12,556 nt of DNA from Spirochaetaceae bacterium UBA6243 (GTDB taxonomy: Bacteria; Spirochaetota; Spirochaetia; Treponematales; Rectinemataceae): positions 36,100-48,655 of the forward strand of contig DJVZ01000052.1 in NCBI GenBank assembly GCA_002441395.1, given 5' to 3'. Position numbers and translations under genes: made by a program. Of the stretch, positions 7,272 through 12,556 are shown one piece after another (position 1 is the first letter of the stretch; the number at the start of each line of letters is the position of its first letter). A model generated the notes under the pieces. The model had not been told where the DNA came from and searched no databases. It saw nothing but the letters and a program-made list of their open reading frames with translations.

Positions 7272-7300
7272 TTGAGCCAGGGCCTCGGGCTGTCGATAAT
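7272..7300 (+). promoter_or_regulatory. Candidate promoter for the 119-aa protein/methyltransferase/transglycosylase unit
   Basis: In the 71-nt gap after the CPBP gene, TTGAGC (7272-7277) and GATAAT (7295-7300) are separated by exactly 17 nt. Transcription would begin near 7307, placing a GGGAG Shine-Dalgarno (7314-7318) and the ATG at 7328 in a leader of about 21 nt. The in-frame ATG at 7301 would lie before the start of this transcript. Confidence 0.45.
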
Positions 7301-7327
7301 ATGAATGACGAGTGGGAGATATATGTC

Positions 7328-7687
7328 ATGAAACCTGAAATAAAAGCCATGAATGACCTTCTCGATGCACTATCAGGGCTCGCTGCTCGTGACTGGACGG
7401 CACAGGAAATATCGAAGGCTCTCAGTCGGGCCCTGCCGGCAATTCCTCGCCCGGCAATCGAAATACTGATCGGCCTGACCGAAGAAAAATTCAGGTCGAA
7501 CCCCTCGCGCGGGCCTCTGGTCATCGCCACCTTTGCCGGCGTGCTGCTCAGACAATATGATGGAACGCCCCTCACGCTCTCGGAATGGCGCGAGCTCCGC
7601 GATTTGGTGTCGGATTGCGCGGACGAGCTCGATATGGATACCGTCACTTACGCGATGTCACTCATCATGGATTACGGTGCGCTGTGA
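7328..7687 (+). CDS. Small helical protein of unknown function
   Basis: This is a 119-residue soluble protein, largely helical by pattern, with no signal peptide or membrane segment. Visible stretches are a charged N-terminus (MKPEIKAMNDLLDALSGL), a middle with IPRPAIEILIGLTEEKFR, a hydrophobic GPLVIATFAGVLLRQYDG, and an acidic C-terminus (SDCADELDMDTVTYAMSLIM). I recognise no family and see no catalytic motif. The start at 7328 is chosen over the in-frame ATG at 7301 because of the GGGAG 9 nt upstream. The stop overlaps the GTG start of the methyltransferase (GTGA), so the two are translationally coupled and probably function together or need fixed amounts. Reality of the gene is supported by the overlap on one side, the Shine-Dalgarno and the promoter on the other. 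Confidence 0.72.
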   Translation: MKPEIKAMNDLLDALSGLAARDWTAQEISKALSRALPAIPRPAIEILIGLTEEKFRSNPSRGPLVIATFAGVLLRQYDGTPLTLSEWRELRDLVSDCADELDMDTVTYAMSLIMDYGAL

Positions 7688-8553
7688 ATAAGTTTACTCA
7701 AAACAACAGATTGAAACGTAATGTTGTCCTCGGCGCGCAAGAATGGTTTCAGGATGAAAGCTTCTGGGACGAGTTCGCGCCCTTCATGTTCGATGAGACG
7801 CGCTGGACCATGGCCGATGCGGAGGTTGAGCGGATCGTCGCGCTCTCCGGTATCGCGCCGCCCGCGAAGGTGCTCGACCTGTGCTGCGGGGTCGGAAGAC
7901 ACGGTCTGGCGTTCGCGCGCCGCGGTTTCCAGGTGACGGGCGTCGATATCACGGGCAGCTACCTTGAGGCCGCGCGGGAAAGCGCCGCCGCCGAAGGGCT
8001 GGCAATAGAATGTATCCGCGAGGATGCGCGCGCATTCCAAAGGCCGGGCGCATTTGCGCTCTGCGTCAATCTGGGAGCGAGCTTCGGATATTCTTCGGAT
8101 GCGCGCGATGATGGGCTGATTCTGCGGCGCTGCCGGGAAAATCTTGTTGGGGGCGGCGTCTTCGTGCTCGAAACAATCGGAAAGGAAACCGCGGCGCGCG
8201 CGTTCGTCGAGACCGAAACAACCGAGTGCGATGGATGGAAGGTCAGCGCATGCTACAGTATAGTCGGTGACTGGGAGAAGCTCGGCAACGTGTGGAGGGC
8301 CCAAAAAGAGAATACTGTCTATGAACGATCCTTCGCCATACGGCTCTATGCGGGGACAGAGCTCAAGAGGCTCCTTCTGCGTGCCGGCTTCGATGAGGTG
8401 GCGCTCTATGGCGATCTCGACGGACGAGCCTACGATCAGCGCGCGGAGATGCTCGTGGCGGTGGCGCGGAAGGCAGACATTGGCCGGCGCGCTCTGCATA
8501 CGATCGGCAAAAACAGACGTGCGCACAGTGAATCGAGGATACATCGCGAATGA
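7684..8553 (+). CDS. Class I SAM-dependent methyltransferase
   Basis: The 289-residue protein starts at a GTG overlapping the preceding stop. The N-terminal part has SFWDEFAPFMFDETRW (26-41), a lead-in common to a group of uncharacterised methyltransferases. The Rossmann core follows with motif I VLDLCCGVGRHGLAFA (63-78), motif II acidic Asp88 in VTGVDI, and a motif III region around EDARAFQ (113-119). A post-core stretch near VGGGVFVLETIGK (155-167) follows. The substrate is not predictable; rRNA, tRNA, small molecule or protein are all open. The last 28 or so residues (after AEMLVAVARK) are basic and look non-conserved. The stop overlaps the ATG of the transglycosylase gene (ATGA). Confidence 0.85.
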   Translation: MNKFTQNNRLKRNVVLGAQEWFQDESFWDEFAPFMFDETRWTMADAEVERIVALSGIAPPAKVLDLCCGVGRHGLAFARRGFQVTGVDITGSYLEAARESAAAEGLAIECIREDARAFQRPGAFALCVNLGASFGYSSDARDDGLILRRCRENLVGGGVFVLETIGKETAARAFVETETTECDGWKVSACYSIVGDWEKLGNVWRAQKENTVYERSFAIRLYAGTELKRLLLRAGFDEVALYGDLDGRAYDQRAEMLVAVARKADIGRRALHTIGKNRRAHSESRIHRE

Positions 8554-11309
8554 AACGTATATATGGCCTGTCTCTCGCATTGCTGCTCTGCGGTGCGCCA
8601 CTTTCGCTCGCGGCACAGGACTCCGAGCCTGTGCCAAGCCCGACCAGCCCTCAGACCGGCGACATCACGCAAACACTGGAGCGGCAGGCCCCCTCTCCAT
8701 TGCCGCTCATGCTGCCTGTTTTGGGCGATCCCGTCGACCCTTCAGGCTTTTTCTTCGTCGCAGAAGAGATGCGCAACCAGGCCAAAGATACCGGCGTGAC
8801 TCCCGACCAGCAGCTCTCCGAATTCATGTACACGCTCGCGTTCCGCTTCGCGAAGAGTCCGGCCGCGGAGGAAGCCGGAAAATCACTTTTCAGCCTTCTG
8901 TCGAATCAGGGGAGGCTCGCGGAGGCAGCCGCCATCGCGCGCGAGTGGATTCAAGTCTTCGGGCCCGATTGGGGTATGTATCGCAATCTCTACGATGCCC
9001 TGATGGCACAGGGCTCATACCCGGCCGCACTTGACCTGGTATCGGAATTGTCTAAGGCCTTGCCCGGCCCTGCGAAGGGCAGGTCCACGGAGCTCTCGTG
9101 GATGGAATACAACGCCCGCTCCGCGATGCAGGATTTCGGCTGGACCGGAAATGGACTGCCCTTCATCAACGCCAAAACTCCAGATACCTACATTGCGAAG
9201 GTCTACCGGCTTTATGCCGCAGCGCCGAACGTGCCGCAGAACATCGCCGCGCTCGCGCTGTTTCGGGCCGCGGCGACCGAAAAAAAATACGCGGAAGCCG
9301 TGGGGTGCGCCACGCCCATTCTGCCGACCTTCGCCATGCCCGATACGCCGCGCGCGTGGATATCGGAGCTGGGAAGGAGTTTCTATGGCGCGGGTGCGTG
9401 GCAACAGGGACTGGGTTTTTTTTCTGCTGCGCTCGGCCTGGAGATTCGAAGTTCCGAGGTCGTCCTCCATAACCGGATGCCCGACAGCACGGATGCCACC
9501 ACTACCGATGCCAATATCGAAGACACCACAGCCGCGCCACATTCCGCGACACCTGAAAGCGCCCTCCCCACCCTCGACCGCGCGCGCATCCCCTCCGAGC
9601 TCTCGTGGGTCATGGCGTTCTATCTTGCCCGCATGTACCAAGGCATGGGCGAAAGCCAGACCGCGGCGAGCATTTTTATCGAACTCGTGCCGCTGGCCTT
9701 TTCAGGCGAGGACTCGGACTCGGCGCTCTGGTACTGGCTCGATATCACGATGGATTCGATAGCGGCGACGGATTCTCTGCTGGGCGATCTGGGGCAGGAG
9801 GGGACGAATGCGATGCACGCGAAACGCGCCCTCGAGATCTCCGCGCTCTCGCAGGCCGCGGCCCTCTGGAATCGTCCTTCGTATTTCGAGGATATTGTGG
9901 CGGGTTATATGCGGCGTCTTCTCCGGGAAGGGGCCTGGGATGATGTCGTCAGACTCTGCGCACTCATGAGCCAAAAATTGACCGCCGCGATGCGGGGCCC
10001 CCTTCTGTATGTCTCCGGAAGACTCATTGAGACAGACCGGGCAAACGTAGATCTCTCTGACGAGAGCGATTTCTGGAGATGGCTCGCGCCTGGTCAGCAA
10101 ACAAGCGCGCCAAGCCCATCCACAGACGCACAAAATGGGAACCAGGGCAGTGCGGCCGGCCCCCAGAATGTCGCCCAAAAGGCCGCGCCGATTTTCTACA
10201 GTGCGCTCCTGCGGGAAAATGGGATTGAGGAGCACTATCGGACACTGGCCGCATGGCGCTTGGGAATCGATCCGCCTCTTCTCGCAAATGCCCCGGTTCT
10301 TGATAAAAATTTCGATATCATCACCGCGATTTCAAGCCTGTATCCGAACAGCGAGGACCCGCCCGTAAGCGACGACAAACTCAAGGACGTACTCGATTTC
10401 ATCGGCCAGTCGCTCGACTATGGCCTCGAAACCCTGGCCGCGGATCAGGTCGCGGCGCTTTCTCCCTTCAGCACCGACGCGCTTCTGTGGCTCGCGATGA
10501 AATTCGTCCAGCATGAGCAGTATTACCCTGCCCTGCGCATTGGCCGCGAGGCTCTCAACCGCAAATCCGCGGCCAAGCCAGAACTCGGATACGCGCTGCT
10601 CTACCCGAGGGCATGGCCGGAACATTTCGGCGAGCTCACCGCTCCCCGCAATATCGCGGAGCCGCTCGCCTATGCCATTGTGCGGTCGGAAAGTCTTTTC
10701 AACCAGAGAGCGGTGTCCCGCTCCGGCGCGATGGGCTTGAGCCAGCTTTTACCCGGCACGGCCGCGGAGACGGCGCGCGGATTGAAAATGAGCCAATACG
10801 CGCTCTTCAACCCGAAGGACAACCTGACGATCGGACTCACCTACTACGGCTATATGCTCCAGCGATTTGACAGCAGACCGGTCCGCGCCATCGCGGCCTA
10901 CAACGCCGGTCCCTCGCGCATGGCACAGTGGGCCCGCGACTGGGGGAACATCGAGGACGATATCCTCATCGAGCTCTATCCTCTCGCCGAGCCGCGCCAG
11001 TACACCAAAAACATCACTGCGGCGGCGCTCTTCTACGGCAAGCTCTACTACGGCATTTCGGCGAAAGATATGCTCGATTTTATCTACGGAATAAAGCCGC
11101 TGCCTCAGCAGGCCTTGCCTGAGGAAGCAACGAATCAGACAGCAACAGCGACGTCGTCTGGATCATCGCCAGACTTCACAGGCACCTCATCGTCGCCAAC
11201 AGCCGTACCGGAGGCCGCGAGCTCGACGCCACAACAGACCACACCCCAGACCTCACTGCAGGTGCCGACGCAGAGCAACGGCGGCTCTCCGCCAAACCTC
11301 TCTCCCTGA
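8550..11309 (+). CDS. Exported TPR-like/SLT lytic transglycosylase
   Basis: This is a 919-residue protein with a Sec signal peptide (MKRIYG, hydrophobic core, cleavage near Ala22). A long helical region follows (about 70-690), with repeats of the superhelical kind that precede Slt70-type catalytic domains. It is interrupted by two Ser/Thr/Ala/Pro-rich linkers at about 310-345 and 514-547. The catalytic SLT domain lies at about 690-850: VRSESLFN with the predicted catalytic Glu714, then SRSGAMGLSQLLPGTA and AYNAG (783-787), ending in EPRQYTKNI. Such enzymes cleave the MurNAc-GlcNAc bond of peptidoglycan and release 1,6-anhydro products in the periplasm. The last 62 residues (858-919) are an Ser/Thr/Pro/Gln-rich, probably disordered tail. 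Translation is coupled to the methyltransferase by ATGA. It is larger than E. coli Slt70 (about 645 residues). Confidence 0.92.
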   Translation: MKRIYGLSLALLLCGAPLSLAAQDSEPVPSPTSPQTGDITQTLERQAPSPLPLMLPVLGDPVDPSGFFFVAEEMRNQAKDTGVTPDQQLSEFMYTLAFRFAKSPAAEEAGKSLFSLLSNQGRLAEAAAIAREWIQVFGPDWGMYRNLYDALMAQGSYPAALDLVSELSKALPGPAKGRSTELSWMEYNARSAMQDFGWTGNGLPFINAKTPDTYIAKVYRLYAAAPNVPQNIAALALFRAAATEKKYAEAVGCATPILPTFAMPDTPRAWISELGRSFYGAGAWQQGLGFFSAALGLEIRSSEVVLHNRMPDSTDATTTDANIEDTTAAPHSATPESALPTLDRARIPSELSWVMAFYLARMYQGMGESQTAASIFIELVPLAFSGEDSDSALWYWLDITMDSIAATDSLLGDLGQEGTNAMHAKRALEISALSQAAALWNRPSYFEDIVAGYMRRLLREGAWDDVVRLCALMSQKLTAAMRGPLLYVSGRLIETDRANVDLSDESDFWRWLAPGQQTSAPSPSTDAQNGNQGSAAGPQNVAQKAAPIFYSALLRENGIEEHYRTLAAWRLGIDPPLLANAPVLDKNFDIITAISSLYPNSEDPPVSDDKLKDVLDFIGQSLDYGLETLAADQVAALSPFSTDALLWLAMKFVQHEQYYPALRIGREALNRKSAAKPELGYALLYPRAWPEHFGELTAPRNIAEPLAYAIVRSESLFNQRAVSRSGAMGLSQLLPGTAAETARGLKMSQYALFNPKDNLTIGLTYYGYMLQRFDSRPVRAIAAYNAGPSRMAQWARDWGNIEDDILIELYPLAEPRQYTKNITAAALFYGKLYYGISAKDMLDFIYGIKPLPQQALPEEATNQTATATSSGSSPDFTGTSSSPTAVPEAASSTPQQTTPQTSLQVPTQSNGGSPPNLSP

Positions 11310-11320
11310 CGCAGGGCAAG

Positions 11321-11344
11321 AAGCGGGGGCCGGCCGGCCCGCTT
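11321..11344. terminator. Hairpin between convergent genes, probable bidirectional terminator
   Basis: The 40-nt gap between the transglycosylase stop (11309) and the Sua5 stop (11350) holds an inverted repeat. AAGCGGG pairs with CCCGCTT around a self-complementary GGCCGGCC core. On the plus strand a T-run (11354-11358) follows about 10 nt later, inside the last Sua5 codons. The minus direction has only a weak T-rich stretch. Position between convergent stops supports a shared terminator. Confidence 0.6.
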
Positions 11345-11349
11345 CCAGG

Positions 11350-12354
11350 CTACTTTTTCGAGGCCCGGTACAGGCGGTCGTTTATCGCCCTTCCCAGACC
11401 CGCTTCGGGCACGCGCTCGGCGTAGATGGCGCGGAACTGGCGGGCATCGAAATCATGCAAAAGTGAAAAGAGGCGCGCCGCGGCCTCGCGCATGTCCCCG
11501 CCTGGAGAAAGCACCTCGATTTCATCGAACACATGAAGCGCTTCCATCTCGCGGGCTCGAGCTGGGGTGTACACAAGCGCGACCGAGGGATGCACAATAC
11601 CCGGGGCCAGGGCCGCGGCCGGCAGACTGTTCGCCTCGAAAAGATAAAGCGGTGTCGAAGGCGCATAGTGGCTCAAGGTCTGGCCGGGGCTTGAAAGCGC
11701 CTCCCCTGCCGGATGAAGGATGCGCGGAGGAATCACGGCGGGCCCGACAACCGCTTCTATGGCCTCGAGCGGCATTCCTCCCGGCCTCAGGAGCACTGGC
11801 CTTGCGCCAGTCATATCGATCACGGTCGACTCGACGCCCACATCGCAGGGCCCGCCATCGACGACAAAATCAACTCTATCCTTGAGCATCGCGATGACAT
11901 GCGCGGCGGTCGTGGGCGAGATGTATCCAAAGGGATTCGCGCTGGGTGCCGCGACGGGTATGCCGGCAAGCTCAATGATTTTCTGCGCGATAGGATGTTT
12001 CGGGAAACGTACCGCGACCGTGGGCAGCCCCGCGGTGACAATGTCAGGAACATCGTGTTTCTTGGGGAGAATCATGGTCAGCGGACCCGGCCAGAGCGCG
12101 CGAGCGAGCGAACGGGCGGATTCCGACACTTCGCGCGCGACGAGGCCAATATCTTCAATCCTGGCAATGTGCACGATGAGGGGATCGAAGGTGGGCCTCG
12201 CCTTTGCCTCAAAGACGCGTGCGACCGCCACCTCGTCGAAGGCGTTCGCGCCCAGGCCGTATACTGTTTCGGTCGGTATCACGACGAGCTTCCCCTCGCG
12301 GAGAGCCTGCGCGGCTCTCACGAGGTCAGTCTCTTTTGTGCTCAAAATCTCCAT
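11350..12354 (-). CDS. sua5: L-threonylcarbamoyladenylate synthase, Sua5 type
   Basis: The 334-residue protein has a YrdC domain (about 12-200). Its motifs are PTETVYGLGA (27-36), KAR at 51-53 followed by DPLIVHI, LWPGPLT (87-93), APSAN (136-140) and GVESTVIDM (173-181). The linker SPGQTLSHYAP (222-232) leads to a C-terminal Sua5 domain, ending DRLYRASKK. It makes threonylcarbamoyl-AMP from threonine, bicarbonate and ATP, the first step of t6A37 formation in ANN-decoding tRNAs; the Tsa complex then transfers the group. The linker plus second domain separates it from short TsaC/YrdC enzymes. The ATG at 12354 fits the family N-terminus but has no Shine-Dalgarno, and its promoter lies directly before it. 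The KxR motif has Ala where Gly is common. Confidence 0.94.
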   Translation of the reverse strand: MEILSTKETDLVRAAQALREGKLVVIPTETVYGLGANAFDEVAVARVFEAKARPTFDPLIVHIARIEDIGLVAREVSESARSLARALWPGPLTMILPKKHDVPDIVTAGLPTVAVRFPKHPIAQKIIELAGIPVAAPSANPFGYISPTTAAHVIAMLKDRVDFVVDGGPCDVGVESTVIDMTGARPVLLRPGGMPLEAIEAVVGPAVIPPRILHPAGEALSSPGQTLSHYAPSTPLYLFEANSLPAAALAPGIVHPSVALVYTPARAREMEALHVFDEIEVLSPGGDMREAAARLFSLLHDFDARQFRAIYAERVPEAGLGRAINDRLYRASKK

Positions 12355-12362
12355 GGCCCGAA

Positions 12363-12391
12363 ATACTATGCATTATTTGCAATTATGACAA
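12363..12391 (-). promoter_or_regulatory. Promoter of the Sua5 gene, likely giving a leaderless transcript
   Basis: On the minus strand TTGTCA (12386-12391) and TAGTAT (12363-12368) are separated by exactly 17 nt, a near-consensus housekeeping promoter. The -10 box ends 8 nt before the ATG, so transcription would start within about 0-2 nt of the start codon. No Shine-Dalgarno is present. The -35 box overlaps the last codons of the upstream gene (TTG TCA TAA). Confidence 0.6.
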
Positions 12392-12556
12392 GGAAGCGAA
12401 CTTGATCTCTGCCATGCCGGAGGCGTGTCCGCACCATTCGGCGAGGTCCCGGGCCGCCGAAGCTATAGCCGTGCCTTCCGCCCCGTAAGGCCCACCGGGC
12501 GCGTAGACAACGACGACCCCGTTGTGTGCGCCCTCAAAGAGCTTTGTCGCCATGGA
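12383..12556 (-). CDS. C-terminal end of an unidentified protein (partial)
   Basis: On the minus strand a frame is open from the right edge to a TAA at 12383-12385. From a Met codon at 12551-12553 it encodes 56 residues: MATKLFEGAHNGVVVVYAPG, then GPYGAEGTAIASAARDL and a tail with CGHASG ending KFASLS. The Met may be internal; only one codon upstream of it is inside the window, so the true start cannot be judged. I do not recognise the family. The hydrophobic VVVVYAP followed by a Gly-rich turn and a helix suggests a folded alpha/beta end rather than a random frame. It lies 28 nt upstream of Sua5 on the same strand, and the Sua5 promoter overlaps its stop. Confidence 0.5.
   Translation of the reverse strand, partial: SMATKLFEGAHNGVVVVYAPGGPYGAEGTAIASAARDLAEWCGHASGMAEIKFASLS

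Noticed and set aside
7301..7327. Earlier ATG for the 119-aa protein.
   Set aside because: It sits directly after a likely -10 box and has no Shine-Dalgarno, while the ATG at 7328 has GGGAG at a suitable distance.
6176..7687. A 503-codon plus-strand frame that covers the start of comEC, the CPBP gene and the 119-aa protein.
   Set aside because: Its first two thirds are Arg/His/Pro-rich shadow sequence antisense to comEC and out of frame with CPBP; only its last 119 codons are a real gene.
7672..8637. A 321-codon minus-strand frame opposite the methyltransferase.
   Set aside because: It is the antisense of a clear Rossmann methyltransferase and shows no protein-like pattern; such shadows are expected in GC-rich DNA.
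1..12556. Search for mobile elements, CRISPR arrays, tRNA genes and riboswitches.
   Set aside because: No terminal inverted repeats with a transposase, regularly spaced repeats, cloverleaf structures or long structured leaders were seen; genes are tightly packed and housekeeping-like.

Overview
The window is a gene-dense, GC-rich bacterial chromosome segment with no rRNA, tRNA, insertion sequence, phage gene or CRISPR array. Several traits fit a spirochaete of the Treponema/Spirochaeta/Rectinema kind. These are a predicted outer-membrane beta-barrel of the FadL/PorV-like sort paired with a small Ala/Asp-rich lipoprotein, a bactofilin, a ComEC channel without the usual C-terminal nuclease-like domain, and a very long exported lytic transglycosylase. 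This placement is inference from gene content, not from a marker gene.

Minus-strand block (1-6541). Transcription runs leftward. comEC and rsmA share an ATGA stop-start overlap. rsmA is followed by a GC-rich hairpin. Next comes a probable operon of bactofilin, an exported TPR protein (ATGA overlap) and mtaB, a radical-SAM tRNA methylthiotransferase. A separate promoter then starts a two-gene unit: a lipoprotein and an outer-membrane beta-barrel protein cut by the left window edge.

Plus-strand block (6588-11309). A CPBP-type intramembrane protease is divergent from comEC. After a 71-nt gap with a good promoter candidate come a 119-aa protein of unknown function, a class I SAM methyltransferase (GTGA overlap) and a 919-aa exported TPR-like/SLT lytic transglycosylase (ATGA overlap). 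These last three look tightly co-translated.

Right end (11310-12556, minus). A Sua5-type threonylcarbamoyl-AMP synthase converges on the transglycosylase, with a palindromic hairpin between the two stop codons. Upstream of it lies the C-terminal end of an unidentified protein cut by the right edge. The promoter of the Sua5 gene overlaps the stop codon of that protein.

Themes: two genes act on the same tRNA position. Sua5 makes the precursor of t6A37, and MtaB methylthiolates t6A37. Others concern the envelope and cell shape: bactofilin, transglycosylase, lipoprotein, outer-membrane barrel and exported TPR protein. No clearly new defence or mobile system is visible. The most unusual signals are two promoters whose -10 boxes lie only 8-9 nt before the ATG (bactofilin and Sua5), which suggests leaderless transcripts, and the truncated architecture of ComEC.
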